The position numbers and the translations under genes were made by a program. A DNA stretch of 64,000 bases from Candidatus Gastranaerophilales bacterium (lineage in GTDB: Bacteria; Cyanobacteriota; Vampirovibrionia; Gastranaerophilales; Gastranaerophilaceae): positions 62,001-126,000 of the forward strand of contig CALUWJ010000001.1 of the NCBI GenBank assembly GCA_944324455.1. Reading direction: 5' to 3'. Shown piece after piece: positions 1 through 8,690 of this stretch (positions are counted from its first letter, which is position 1; the number at the start of each line of letters is the position of its first letter). The notes beneath the pieces were generated by a model. That model saw only the letters and a list, made by a program, of their open reading frames with translations. It made no database searches and had not been told where the DNA came from.

Positions 1-197
1 TGAAATGTAATTTTATGATTAGTATTTTCAAACATTTTTTGAAATTCAGCAATAGTTTCACTGCTGATATCAGGGTGATATACGTAAATATCATAAGAAG
101 TGTCTTCTTTAGCGCAATCAATTAAGCTTTTTATTGCAACACTTGCCCCTAACACTATTCTTTTATCAAAAGTAAAAACAACCGGAATAATATTCAT
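1..197 (-). CDS. Family 8 glycosyltransferase, N-terminal part (runs off the window)
   Basis: About 65 residues are visible, starting MNIIPVVFTFDKRIVLGAS and continuing with a VAIKSL..YDIYVYHPDIS stretch. This is the usual opening of family 8 glycosyltransferases (LPS galactosyl/glucosyltransferases): a first beta strand with FxxD, then a helix ending in SL. The ATG at 197 follows a good AGGAG site at about 205-209 on the minus strand. The DxD metal site and the rest of the catalytic domain lie outside the window, so donor and acceptor cannot be judged. A role in surface polysaccharide assembly is inferred. Confidence 0.7.
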   Translation of the reverse strand, partial: MNIIPVVFTFDKRIVLGASVAIKSLIDCAKEDTSYDIYVYHPDISSETIAEFQKMFENTNHKITF

Positions 198-342
198 GAA
201 CTCTCCTTTAAATACAAATATTCTAGCATAAAACATTTTTTTTCAATTAATATATAAATTTTTTTTAAAAAATTTAGCAATTTTTTTATCCAAAATGTTT
301 TTATTTAAATATGATGTTATCAAGAGTATTAGGAGAGAAAAC

Positions 343-1137
343 ATGGCAGAACAATCAGGTCTCATAAGTATGGAAACAGTGCGTTCATACAAAAAAACAA
401 GCGATGCTTTTAGTGTATTTAGAGGAATAAATCAAGCGCAAAAAAATGAATATGATAACGAAACAGATACTTCAATAATAGATTTAGCAGCACAAAAAGC
501 TTCTGAAGAAAAAAACTCATCAGCTTTAACAGTTGCACTTAATGATTTTACGCAAAAACTTTGCTCTTTCCACGGAAAAAATTCTTCAAATATAAGCGCA
601 AAAGATTCAAAAAAACTATTTTTTATTTTTGGCACAGGAAATATATTTGAATCAAAAGAAGGGCAAGAAATTCTGCAAAACGGAAACATATTTCAAAAAG
701 ATATTTTTACTCAAGCAAGAGCAAAAAACAACGGTATTGAATACGCTCAAGACGATTTAAGCTTAGTTGAAAGTGCTTTAGAATTCGCAAAAGCAGATAT
801 TGCAGCCATTGAAAAATCTGCAAAACTAGCAGGAGGAGGCCGAGCTGATGGAAAATTGAGCTACAAAGATATTCAATCATACACTGACACAAATGATTTC
901 ACTATCGTAAAAGACCTTAATTTAGACAACAAAGAAGATTACATTTCAGCTGAAGAATATGCCAGCTACTTACTGGCTGCTGACAGCATCAGTCAATCAA
1001 ATAACGAAGTAACTTTTGAGAACAATAAATCCGATGGAATAATTTCAGCAGATGAAGCATATCTGGTTGAAAAATGCAATGATGCAAAAATTAAAGCAAT
1101 AGCACAAAAATATTATGACAGATACTTTACAAAATAA
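343..1137 (+). CDS. EF-hand repeat protein, function unknown
   Basis: The protein has 264 residues from the ATG at 343, chosen because AGGAG lies at 331-335. An upstream in-frame ATG at 295 has no ribosome site. It has no signal peptide or membrane segment. The C-terminal half carries three EF-hand-like loops: GGGRADGKLSYKD, LNLDNKEDYISAEEY and ENNKSDGIISADEAY. Each has acidic/Asn ligands and a closing Glu or Asp, but none is a perfect canonical loop. The N-terminal 140 residues are charged and helical with no family I recognise. Calcium binding is plausible; the biological role is unknown. A hairpin terminator follows directly. Confidence 0.7.
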   Translation: MAEQSGLISMETVRSYKKTSDAFSVFRGINQAQKNEYDNETDTSIIDLAAQKASEEKNSSALTVALNDFTQKLCSFHGKNSSNISAKDSKKLFFIFGTGNIFESKEGQEILQNGNIFQKDIFTQARAKNNGIEYAQDDLSLVESALEFAKADIAAIEKSAKLAGGGRADGKLSYKDIQSYTDTNDFTIVKDLNLDNKEDYISAEEYASYLLAADSISQSNNEVTFENNKSDGIISADEAYLVEKCNDAKIKAIAQKYYDRYFTK

Positions 1138-1172
1138 AAAACTGCCCTAAGGCGGGCAGCTTTTATTATAAA
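1138..1172. terminator. Bidirectional intrinsic terminator
   Basis: Perfect stem CTGCCC/GGGCAG (1142-1147 with 1154-1159) with a 6-base loop. T-rich runs lie on both sides: CTTTTATT on the plus strand and a T6 run on the minus strand. It sits between the convergent EF-hand gene and the 46-residue membrane protein gene and should stop both. Confidence 0.85.
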
Positions 1173-1179
1173 CACCCGC

Positions 1180-1320
1180 TTAATTCATAAAGCTTGAAAC
1201 AAGCCACATCAATAACACCAATACTACGGTATATATAATAGTAAAAAGTGCCTCTTTTGCTTGATTTTCGCCATACATTGTTTCGGGTTTTTTATCTAAA
1301 GTTTCATTATTTTCATTCAT
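1180..1320 (-). CDS. 46-residue single-span membrane protein in the antiporter operon
   Basis: A short open frame starts at ATG 1320, with AAGGAT about 9 bases upstream. It encodes a charged N-terminus (MNENNETLDKKPETMYGENQ) followed by one hydrophobic helix, roughly residues 25-45, ending in VSSFMN. It begins 10 bases after the permease gene and ends just before a terminator, so it is the last gene of the OadG-like/permease operon. No family recognised. It could be a small accessory subunit stabilising the permease. The coding call rests on the ribosome site, operon position and clean membrane helix. Confidence 0.65.
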   Translation of the reverse strand: MNENNETLDKKPETMYGENQAKEALFTIIYTVVLVLLMWLVSSFMN

Positions 1321-1330
1321 ATAAATATCC

Positions 1331-2656
1331 TTATCTTAAAAATCTCAGATATATATAAATAGTGCTGATTAAAAGCGAAATAAATACAACGATTACACCA
1401 TATTTCATAAATTTTAAAAATGCAATCGGGTGTCCGTCTTTTGCTGCGTTTTCTGAAACAATAACATTAGCTGCAGCACCAATTATTGTCATATTTCCAC
1501 CTAAGCATGCACCTAAAGACAAGCACCACCATAATGGATAAGCATAGTCTGCTCCCATAACATTTTGAATTTGAGCTATCATAGGGGTCATTGTTGCTGT
1601 ATACGGAATATTATCTATAACTCCTGAAATAATTCCTGATGCCCAAAGAATTATTAACGAGGTTAATTCCTTTGAACCTTGAGTAACATTCAATATCCAC
1701 TCAGCCATAAGTCTTATACCGCCCGATGCTTCAAGTCCGCCAATTATAATGAATAAACCCATAAAGAAAAATATGGTATTCCATTCTACATCCCTTAATA
1801 TTGAATCGGGTTTTTCAAAAATCAAAAGAATGCTGGCGCCAAGCATAGCAACAATTGAAGTATCAATATGTATAATATCACGAAGCATAAAACCAACTAT
1901 TACCAAAAATAATACGGTTAAAGACCTTATCATTAAAGGATAATCAGATATTGAATCAGATGTATCCATTTTTGATACTTCAAGAATTTTTTCAGGGTCA
2001 GCTTTTAAAAATTTCCTAAAAGATATAGCCAAAAATGCGATTACTGCAATCAAAATTACAACCACCACACCTGTAAGTTCTTGAATAAAATCCATAAAAC
2101 TAAAATTAGCAGCACTGCCAATGATAATATTGGGCGGATCACCAATTAAAGTAGCTGTTCCACCTATATTAGACGATACAATTTCACAAATCAAGTATGG
2201 AATTGGGTTTATATCTAATTTTTTTGCTATTGAAAATGTTATCGGCATAATAAGAATAACAGTTGTAACGTTATCTAAAAATGCACTTACAAAAGCAGTG
2301 AAAACACCTAAAGCAACTAAAATTTTAACAGGATGTCCTTTTGTTAATTTCAACAATTTTCCCGCCAAATAATTAAATACACCGCTTCTTGTAGTTATTG
2401 AAACGATAATCATCATTGAAACAAGTAAAAATATTACATTAAAATCTACAAAATTAATAAAATAATGCGGATTTATTGCAGTACCATCCATTTTAGCTTG
2501 ACTCAACAAACCAAGAATAATAGTTAAAGAAGCGCCAAGAAGTGCTATTGTAACTTTTGAAATTTTTTCTGTTGCAATAAAAATATAAGCCACAAGCAAA
2601 ATAACAGCAGAAACCATAACGCTATTTGCGCTGACAAAATTATGCAAAAATTCCAT
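1331..2656 (-). CDS. ArsB/NhaD-type (ion transporter superfamily) permease
   Basis: 441 residues with about 11-12 hydrophobic segments. The two inverted halves carry the family hallmarks: SAFLDNVTTVILIMPI and GGTATLIGDPPNIIIG in the first, SGVIDNIPYTATMTPM and GGNMTIIGAAANVIV in the second. These Asp-Asn and Gly-Asp-Pro-Pro-Asn motifs define the P-protein/NhaD/ArsB group, inner-membrane carriers of Na+/H+ or oxyanions; substrate cannot be read from sequence. The start at 2656 has AGGAG inside the end of the upstream OadG-like gene, 1 base away, so the two are translationally linked. That neighbour favours a sodium-related role (inference). Confidence 0.85.
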   Translation of the reverse strand: MEFLHNFVSANSVMVSAVILLVAYIFIATEKISKVTIALLGASLTIILGLLSQAKMDGTAINPHYFINFVDFNVIFLLVSMMIIVSITTRSGVFNYLAGKLLKLTKGHPVKILVALGVFTAFVSAFLDNVTTVILIMPITFSIAKKLDINPIPYLICEIVSSNIGGTATLIGDPPNIIIGSAANFSFMDFIQELTGVVVVILIAVIAFLAISFRKFLKADPEKILEVSKMDTSDSISDYPLMIRSLTVLFLVIVGFMLRDIIHIDTSIVAMLGASILLIFEKPDSILRDVEWNTIFFFMGLFIIIGGLEASGGIRLMAEWILNVTQGSKELTSLIILWASGIISGVIDNIPYTATMTPMIAQIQNVMGADYAYPLWWCLSLGACLGGNMTIIGAAANVIVSENAAKDGHPIAFLKFMKYGVIVVFISLLISTIYIYLRFLR

Positions 2657-2657
2657 T

Positions 2658-2918
2658 TTATTTTGCTCCTTCTAGATTGCCTTGTGCGCTTATTGCAGCT
2701 GCAATTGCTATAGCAATTTCTGTATCATCCGATTTTTGTTGTTTTTTCTTTGAAGTTTTTTCTTCTTTTATTTCTTCAGGAAAGATTTTATTTAAACAAA
2801 TAATAATTCTTGATGTTAATTTCATGGCATAAATCATTACAGCCAAAAACGCCATAACTACAAACATGCCGATAAAAGTAATAACAAGCCCTGTTTGCAA
2901 ACTTGCAAATTGTTCCAT
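2658..2918 (-). CDS. OadG-like small subunit (sodium-pump decarboxylase gamma family)
   Basis: 86 residues with an N-terminal membrane helix at about 10-32 (GLVITFIGMFVVMAFLAVMI), then a basic/acidic cytoplasmic tail with many Lys and Glu. This matches the oxaloacetate decarboxylase gamma-chain family, which assembles biotin-dependent Na+-pumping decarboxylases. No alpha (carboxyltransferase/biotin) or beta subunit is visible nearby. Instead the gene leads an operon with an NhaD/ArsB-type permease and a 46-residue membrane protein. The start at 2918 has a clear AGGAG. It may be a stray subunit serving a decarboxylase encoded elsewhere, or a permease accessory protein. Confidence 0.7.
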   Translation of the reverse strand: MEQFASLQTGLVITFIGMFVVMAFLAVMIYAMKLTSRIIICLNKIFPEEIKEEKTSKKKQQKSDDTEIAIAIAAAISAQGNLEGAK

Positions 2919-2974
2919 TTTTACTATTCTCCTATTAAATTATAATCACTAAAAAATTAACCTTTTAATAAAAT

Positions 2975-3349
2975 TTAAGGAGCATTAGGTTGAATTTGGA
3001 ATAAAAGGTGTGAATTAGATATTTGAGCAATTTTACTCAAATATTTATCGGAACATAAAAAAGAAATAGTATTGTTAATATTTTTCTTTGAAACAATAAG
3101 CGGGTTACTTGATGACGAAGATGAATTATCGTCATTTTTAAGATTATAAATAGACCCGTTATCTTTATTTGATTGAATATCGATTTTTTGTCTTGTGGAA
3201 ATTCTTGAAGAACTTTCAGGCGTTCTTACCGATGCAATTGATGAAACATTATTTAAAGGTATAAAATTTTGAACGGCAGCATTAACTTCAAGCATATTTG
3301 CCGAAAAAAATAAAAACACTATTAGTATCAATCTAAAAACATGTTTCAT
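2975..3349 (-). CDS. Exported hypothetical protein
   Basis: 124 residues with a typical Sec signal (MKHVFRLILIVFLFFSANML, cleavage probably after VNA at about 25). The mature part is low-complexity, rich in Ser and Asn, with a poly-Ser stretch near residue 78. No domain recognised. There is no Shine-Dalgarno site, but a TATAAT on the minus strand (3362-3367) would start the RNA about 6 bases before the ATG. The gene stands alone between the OadG-like operon and the cupin gene. Confidence 0.6.
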   Translation of the reverse strand: MKHVFRLILIVFLFFSANMLEVNAAVQNFIPLNNVSSIASVRTPESSSRISTRQKIDIQSNKDNGSIYNLKNDDNSSSSSSNPLIVSKKNINNTISFLCSDKYLSKIAQISNSHLLFQIQPNAP

Positions 3350-3398
3350 ATCAATAATGATATTATAAATTTTTTAATTGTAAATGCCTTATTGATTT

Positions 3399-3716
3399 TT
3401 AAATTCTAACTACAAGAATTTTAGAATCTTTCTTTGCATAAAGTGAATGTTTTTCATCTGCATAAAATGCAAAAAATTCACCATCTTTTATATTCTCAGT
3501 GATTTTTTCATCTGAATTTAGACTGAATTCTATTTCACCATCTAAAACATAAACAAAAGCATCCACTTCAGAAATATGCTCAGGCAAAATTTGTTCTTTT
3601 TTTAATGCAATCAACATTGCTTTAAAATTGCCATTTTCAAGCAATTTTTCAACAGAAACTCCGTCTTTATTATAATCAACCATTTCATCCAATTCTTTAA
3701 CTTTATGAAATATCAT
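3399..3716 (-). CDS. Small cupin-domain protein
   Basis: 105 residues from the ATG at 3716, chosen because AGGAGG lies about 6 bases upstream. A longer frame to 3773 lacks a ribosome site. The central part (EILPEHISEVDAFVYVLDGE...IKDGEFFAFYADEKHSLYA) has the two cupin strands, the first with P-x-H and a later H in the second motif. It is a single-domain cupin of the kind found as small sugar-binding or regulatory proteins. Metal ligands are incomplete compared with enzymatic cupins, so activity is uncertain. No operon partners. Confidence 0.7.
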   Translation of the reverse strand: MIFHKVKELDEMVDYNKDGVSVEKLLENGNFKAMLIALKKEQILPEHISEVDAFVYVLDGEIEFSLNSDEKITENIKDGEFFAFYADEKHSLYAKKDSKILVVRI

Positions 3717-3787
3717 TTTTGCCTCCTTTTTTATTTTTTTAGAACACATTTTAAAAAAATAAATCAACCACAAGACTAAAGAAACTT

Positions 3788-3816
3788 TTGACTAAAAAGA
3801 TATTATTCAATAAGAT
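3788..3816 (+). promoter_or_regulatory. Promoter of the aldolase-like gene; predicts a leaderless mRNA
   Basis: TTGACT (3788-3793), a 17-base spacer, then TAAGAT (3811-3816). The -10 ends six bases before the ATG at 3823, placing the transcription start on the A of the start codon. No ribosome site is present. Confidence 0.7.
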
Positions 3817-3822
3817 AAGAAT

Positions 3823-4794
3823 ATGGAAAATATAAAAATTCTTGATTGCACATTAAGAGATGGCGGTTATATAAATGAATGGAATTTTGAAACACAGCAA
3901 ATTCAATCAATCTTAAATTTGCTTATAAAATCAAATATTGATTTTATAGAACTCGGTTTTTTAACAAAAGAAAAAAACAAAAACCAAACAGCTCTTTTTG
4001 ATAATTTCGATGATATCAATAAAATTACATCTGATTTTTCAAAAGAAAAATTGTGCTTAATGGTTGAATTTTCTAAATTCCCGATAGATGAAATTATAAA
4101 GTATTCCATAATTAAAAATATAAGAGTCATTTTTAAAAAACAAAATACAAAAGAAGCGCTTTTATATTGCGAAAAATTAGTTCAAAATGATTTTAAAGTT
4201 TTTATTAATCCGACATATATAAATGAATATTCAAATAATGAAATTATAGATTTAATAAATAAAATCAATAATACTAACCCATATTGTTTAAGTATTGTAG
4301 ACACTTTGGGAATGCTTAATGAAAAAAATATTAAAAAATTATATTTATCTATTGACAACAATTTAAACCCAGATATAAACATCGGATTTCATGCGCATGA
4401 TAATTTAGGCTTAGCCTTTTTAAATGCACAAGTTTTAATTGATTTAACAAAAAAAAGAAATTTAATTATAGATTCAAGCATTTTTGGCATGGGTAGGGGT
4501 GCAGGCAATATACAGAGTGAATTATTGGCAAAATATTTAAATGACAATTATAAAACCAATTATGATATTATTTCTATCCTAAAAGCAATAAGAAATGAAA
4601 TTGAACCGATTTATAATAAAACCCCTTGGGGAGCTACAATGCCTTTTTATCTTGCTGCCATTCATCAATGTCACCCTGATTATGCAAAATATTTAACGAA
4701 AGAAAATTTACCTTTAGACAAAATAGATTTTATTTTAAAAAACATCCCAAAAGAAAAAAGAACAACTTTTGATATTAATTACATTCATCAATAA
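3823..4794 (+). CDS. DRE-TIM metallolyase-family aldolase (hydroxy-oxovalerate aldolase/HMGL-like)
   Basis: 323 residues. The N-terminal ILDCTLRDGGYINEW is the DRE-TIM signature. FIELGF follows, and the C-terminal side of the barrel has GFHAHDNLGLA with the metal-binding His-x-His, then GMGRGAGN. The family makes or cleaves carbon-carbon bonds next to a carboxylate (HMG-CoA lyase, 4-hydroxy-2-oxovalerate aldolase, isopropylmalate synthase). This short version lacks any regulatory domain and resembles the HOA-like branch sometimes found near surface-sugar genes; substrate unknown. Its 3' end overlaps the convergent MlaD-like gene by 20 bases. Confidence 0.75.
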   Translation: MENIKILDCTLRDGGYINEWNFETQQIQSILNLLIKSNIDFIELGFLTKEKNKNQTALFDNFDDINKITSDFSKEKLCLMVEFSKFPIDEIIKYSIIKNIRVIFKKQNTKEALLYCEKLVQNDFKVFINPTYINEYSNNEIIDLINKINNTNPYCLSIVDTLGMLNEKNIKKLYLSIDNNLNPDINIGFHAHDNLGLAFLNAQVLIDLTKKRNLIIDSSIFGMGRGAGNIQSELLAKYLNDNYKTNYDIISILKAIRNEIEPIYNKTPWGATMPFYLAAIHQCHPDYAKYLTKENLPLDKIDFILKNIPKEKRTTFDINYIHQ

Positions 4795-5620
4795 CTTGTC
4801 CAAAAATAAGCCTCAAACCGCCGCATCTTTTTCTTAGAGTTTTTCTAACCCCGCAAGTTATAGCATTAACATTACTTGTAATTCCATTTATTTCATCTAC
4901 TGTCGTATTTGTTTTAGGAACAATATTATTAACACTATCTGATACAGAGTTTATGCTTGAAGTTAAATTATCAATGTTTTTTGTTGTTGCTTCAAGATTA
5001 GATACAGCATTTTCAAGAGAATCTTGCTTAATTGAATTATTTATTTTTTGCGTTAAATCACTTGTATTTTTTGTCATTTTTTTAATATCAGGTTGACTGC
5101 TCGCTAATGTAGTATTAATTATAGAAAACATTTTTTCAACCTCATCTAAAGTTTTAGCCAATTCTTCAGAACTTTTAAATAAATTCTCTTTTATTGCTTC
5201 TAAGTCCTCTATTTTTTGACTTGCCATATATGTTTCAATATCGCTTGTAGCAACCCCTTTTAATATTGCACCATTTGAAATCATTGTTTTTGAAGGATTT
5301 TCAGGATAAATCAATTCTAAAAAATCACAATATTTATCTTTAATTTTTTCTTTTTTTAACAATACTTCTGAGTTATTTGGAATCATAAGATTTTTTGGAT
5401 ACAAAACAATATTAATAAAAGTATGGCTGAAATCCTTTGAATGCATATGCTCTTTTGCTTTTCCTATTTTTAAACCTTTATAATATACAGGCAATTTTTC
5501 ATGCAAAGGACGCAATTCACTAAATTTTGCACTAATATACGTGTAAGTTGTAAGTTTATAGATATAAAACCCAAGCAAAATTAAGATTAATAAAATTGTT
5601 ATATGTAAAATTCTTTTCAT
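4775..5620 (-). CDS. MlaD/Mce-family lipid transport protein
   Basis: 281 residues. An N-terminal membrane anchor (about 4-24) precedes a short MCE/MlaD domain of about 90 residues (LPVYYKGLKIGKAKEHMH, then SEVLLKKEKIKDKYCDFLEL), with a long helical, Asn/Ser/Thr-rich coiled-coil tail. MCE proteins form periplasmic rings or tubes that move lipids between inner and outer membrane. The C-terminus has several Cys and Arg (GVRKTLRKRCGGLRL). No MlaE/MlaF partners sit beside it, but an MlaA-domain protein is encoded at 12658-14700. No strong ribosome site. Confidence 0.75.
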   Translation of the reverse strand: MKRILHITILLILILLGFYIYKLTTYTYISAKFSELRPLHEKLPVYYKGLKIGKAKEHMHSKDFSHTFINIVLYPKNLMIPNNSEVLLKKEKIKDKYCDFLELIYPENPSKTMISNGAILKGVATSDIETYMASQKIEDLEAIKENLFKSSEELAKTLDEVEKMFSIINTTLASSQPDIKKMTKNTSDLTQKINNSIKQDSLENAVSNLEATTKNIDNLTSSINSVSDSVNNIVPKTNTTVDEINGITSNVNAITCGVRKTLRKRCGGLRLIFGQVIDECN

Positions 5621-5720
5621 AGCTCAAATAATAATTTAAATTTCCAGAATAAAAAATTAGCAAGTTGGGCTATATATTTTTCGATATAATAAAATTGTGA
5701 CTAGTTAAAATTATTTAAAA

Positions 5721-6635
5721 ATGATAAACAGAAACAAAAAAGGAATTATATACGGAACAATAGCTGCAATAAGCTATGGCACAAACCCGCTATTTGCGCT
5801 ATATCTCTATCTTGGTAAAATAGGTGTTAATTCTGTCTTATTTTACAGATATGCAATAGCGGCTTTAATATATGGCTTCTGGCTTAAAATAATAAATAAA
5901 CAATCGCTAAAAATTCCTAAAAAAACCATTTTCCCTTTAATTATACTGGGGATTTTATTTTCTGCATCATCTTTAACCCTTTTTAAATCATTCAACTATA
6001 TAGATGCAGGAATTGCCTGTACAATTTTGTTTATTTACCCAATTATTGTTACTTTTATTATGCATACATTTTTTAAAGAAAAAATCAACAAAACAACAAT
6101 TCTTTCTTTAATTTTAACAACAACAGGAATATTCCTTTTATACAAAAGTCCAAACAACGCTTCAATCAGTTCTAAAGGAATATTAATTGTTTTATTATCC
6201 GCTCTATTGTACGCTTTATATATCGTTGGGATTAAAAACATTAAATCCATAAAAGGCATAAAATCAAATGTTTTAAGCTTCTATGTAATGTTTTTCGGGC
6301 TTTTTTTATATATATTTAATTTAAATTTCTGCACAAAACTCCAAGTAATAAACAGCCCATTTTTATGGCTTTGTGCTATTGGTTTAGCAATTATTCCAAC
6401 AATTATTTCAATAGAAACAATAACACTGTCAATAAAACTGATTGGTGCAACAAAAACCGCTCTTTTGGGCTCTTTAGAACCCATAACTGCATTATTTTTT
6501 GGAGTTACATTATTTAACCAGCACATAAATTCAAGAATTATTTTAGGAGTTATTCTTGTGATACTTGGTGTTTCTTTGACTATTTTAAGAAAAAAAATTA
6601 AATCCTGTATTAATAATTTTGATAAAAAAAACTAA
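5721..6635 (+). CDS. EamA/DMT-family transporter
   Basis: 304 residues with ten predicted membrane helices in two repeated EamA halves. The first opens with KGIIYGTIAAISYGTNPLFA; the second starts near residue 150 (SKGILIVLLSALLYALYIVG) and ends with GATKTALLGSLEPITALFFG and VILGVSLTIL. The family exports metabolites or amino acids; substrate not predictable. A TATAAT at 5685-5690 lies upstream. There is no clear ribosome site and the leader would be about 24 bases. The EF-hand gene follows closely and may share the transcript. Confidence 0.85.
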   Translation: MINRNKKGIIYGTIAAISYGTNPLFALYLYLGKIGVNSVLFYRYAIAALIYGFWLKIINKQSLKIPKKTIFPLIILGILFSASSLTLFKSFNYIDAGIACTILFIYPIIVTFIMHTFFKEKINKTTILSLILTTTGIFLLYKSPNNASISSKGILIVLLSALLYALYIVGIKNIKSIKGIKSNVLSFYVMFFGLFLYIFNLNFCTKLQVINSPFLWLCAIGLAIIPTIISIETITLSIKLIGATKTALLGSLEPITALFFGVTLFNQHINSRIILGVILVILGVSLTILRKKIKSCINNFDKKN

Positions 6636-6680
6636 TTTATGGGCATTATATCCATGGCAAATAAAAATAAGGATATTTTT

Positions 6681-7199
6681 ATGCTTTCAAATATTTCCTC
6701 CAATAACATGCCGGAGGTAAATTCAATTTCTGCCAACCAAACGAACAAATCAGGGAATGTTGTTCTGGCAAGAAAAAATGACCCCGGCTATATGAAGTCT
6801 ATGGACTTTGATAATGACGGCACCATCACATTAGAAGAATTTAATCAATATTGTGAAGAAAATTCTGTTGATGCTAATGGCAGATTAAAGCTGTTAACAG
6901 GTATTTTATTATCTAAAACAGTATCTGAAATAAAAGAAAATATTAAAGAAAATAATCCACAGGATTTTAATGATTTAGATAAACAAAATTTATCAATTTA
7001 TTCTGATGATGATTCTTCTAAAAAAGTAAGTATTGAAGAATATATTGAATATTACGATAAAAAATATAGCCAAAATGAAGACTCTAAGCAAGAAGAAAAA
7101 ATAGAAAACTCTAAAGATATAAATATTAAAAAAGCACTTGACGCTTATAATATAAAAGAAATAGAAAAACCGGATTTAAAAATTGACGGCAAAATATAA
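6681..7199 (+). CDS. EF-hand protein with one canonical calcium loop
   Basis: 172 residues from the ATG at 6681, which has AAGGAT about 7 bases upstream. An in-frame ATG at 6639 lacks a site and lies 3 bases after the transporter stop, so a 186-residue form is possible. Residues 42-53 (DFDNDGTITLEE) form a textbook EF-hand loop with Asp at 1, 3 and 5, Gly at 6, Ile at 8 and Glu at 12. A second, degenerate loop (SDDDSSKKVSIEE) follows near residue 110. No signal peptide, so it is probably cytosolic. It ends 5 bases before the convergent manC gene. Function unknown. Confidence 0.75.
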   Translation: MLSNISSNNMPEVNSISANQTNKSGNVVLARKNDPGYMKSMDFDNDGTITLEEFNQYCEENSVDANGRLKLLTGILLSKTVSEIKENIKENNPQDFNDLDKQNLSIYSDDDSSKKVSIEEYIEYYDKKYSQNEDSKQEEKIENSKDINIKKALDAYNIKEIEKPDLKIDGKI

Positions 7200-7204
7200 T
7201 AAAA

Positions 7205-8593
7205 TTATATTCTGCCATAACAATCTTCATATCTTATAATATCATCTTCTGATATATAATCACCTTTTTGTACTTCTATTATTTTTAATTCTTCACTGCC
7301 ATGGTTTTGCAGAGAATGTTTTGCTTTAATTGGAATATCAATGCTATCTCCGCTATTTAAAATATATTCCTTGCCATCCAACAATACAAAAGCACTGCCC
7401 TCTAAAACAACCCAATGTTCAGAACGATGATTATGAGATTGAACAGATAATTTATGATGAGGCATAACGCATATTGTTTTTGTTAAATACCCCTTACCTC
7501 TATTCATGCAAGTATAATATCCCCAAGGGCGAAATACGGTTTTATGAAGTTTAGTTGTGTCACTTTCTTTTGCTTTTAGTTTTTCGTATAAATTTTTGAC
7601 ATTTTGCGATTTATCTAATCTGCAAGCCATAATAGCGTCTTCTGTCTCAACTAAAATAATATTTTCAAGACCTGAAACGGCAACTATTTCTTTTTGAGAA
7701 TAAATAAAAGAATTTTTTACATCATCTATGACAACTTTTCCACTTAATACGTTGCCATCTTTATCTTTAGGTTTAATGTTATACAATGATTGCCAAGAGC
7801 CTAAATCATTCCAATCTGATTTTAATTCAACCAGAGCAATCTTATCTGATTTTTCCATTATCGCATAATCAATTGAAATAGATGGCATATTTTCATATAT
7901 TGAATACTCAATTGTATTTTTATTTGAAAAATCAAGATTTTTTAAATTAGCGTAAATTTCAGGAGCATATTTTTCAAATTCTTTCATAAATGTTGAAATT
8001 TTAGCCATAAATATACCGCCATTCCAATAATATTCATTGGATTTTAAATATTGTTCAGCAGTATTTCTATCAGGTTTTTCAACAAATTTTTCTACCTTAT
8101 AGCCTTTTAATAAACTTTCTTTTATTTTTATATAGCCATAACCTGTTTCAGGATAACTCGGCTTTATTCCAAAAGTAACAATAAAACCATTTTGCGCTAA
8201 TTCTTCTGCAGATTTTACAGTTTCATTAAAAGCTTTTGTATCAATTATTAAATGATCGGATGGAACAATTAAAATAATATCATCTTTAGAATATTTTTGA
8301 CTAAAATATTCTATAACAGAAGCAATAGCAGGGGCAGTATTTTTTCCTAGTGGTTCAGCTAAAACAACATTATTTTTATCAATTAAATTTAATTGTAATT
8401 TTATATCAGAATAGTGTTTAATATTTGTAATAGTAACTATTTCAGAGGCAGCACTAAAAACATTTAATCTTTTAAAAGTTTTTTGTAATAAACTTTCTTT
8501 TTCATCAAAAGATAAAAGCTGTTTAGGATATTCCTCTCTTGAAAGCGGCCATAATCTGCTGCCGCTGCCTCCTGCTAAAATTATTGATTTCAT
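7205..8593 (-). CDS. manC: Mannose-1-phosphate guanylyltransferase / mannose-6-phosphate isomerase
   Basis: 462 residues, the length of bifunctional ManC/AlgA enzymes. The N-terminal nucleotidyltransferase domain has GGSGSRLWPLSREEYPKQ and later FVEKPD. The C-terminal cupin-type isomerase domain starts at RPWGYYTCM and carries VQSHNHRSEHWVVLEG with its metal-binding His residues. It makes GDP-mannose, feeding fucose, rhamnose or mannan surface sugars. The start at 8593 has AAAGG upstream. The phosphohexomutase at 29067-30440 could supply mannose-1-phosphate. Confidence 0.92.
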   Translation of the reverse strand: MKSIILAGGSGSRLWPLSREEYPKQLLSFDEKESLLQKTFKRLNVFSAASEIVTITNIKHYSDIKLQLNLIDKNNVVLAEPLGKNTAPAIASVIEYFSQKYSKDDIILIVPSDHLIIDTKAFNETVKSAEELAQNGFIVTFGIKPSYPETGYGYIKIKESLLKGYKVEKFVEKPDRNTAEQYLKSNEYYWNGGIFMAKISTFMKEFEKYAPEIYANLKNLDFSNKNTIEYSIYENMPSISIDYAIMEKSDKIALVELKSDWNDLGSWQSLYNIKPKDKDGNVLSGKVVIDDVKNSFIYSQKEIVAVSGLENIILVETEDAIMACRLDKSQNVKNLYEKLKAKESDTTKLHKTVFRPWGYYTCMNRGKGYLTKTICVMPHHKLSVQSHNHRSEHWVVLEGSAFVLLDGKEYILNSGDSIDIPIKAKHSLQNHGSEELKIIEVQKGDYISEDDIIRYEDCYGRI

Positions 8594-8690
8594 TTAAACC
8601 TTTTAAAATTATCTATAAACATATAGCTTACAAATAAATAGGATATTATATTATTTATACATTGTCAATTTGTTTATAGAAAGCAATCAT

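Noticed and set aside
707-892. Small minus-strand frames opposite the EF-hand gene
   Set aside because: Antisense shadows without start signals.
5685-5690. Leaderless start for the EamA transporter gene
   Set aside because: The TATAAT is 30 bases before the ATG, which does not match the N6 geometry; start mode left open.
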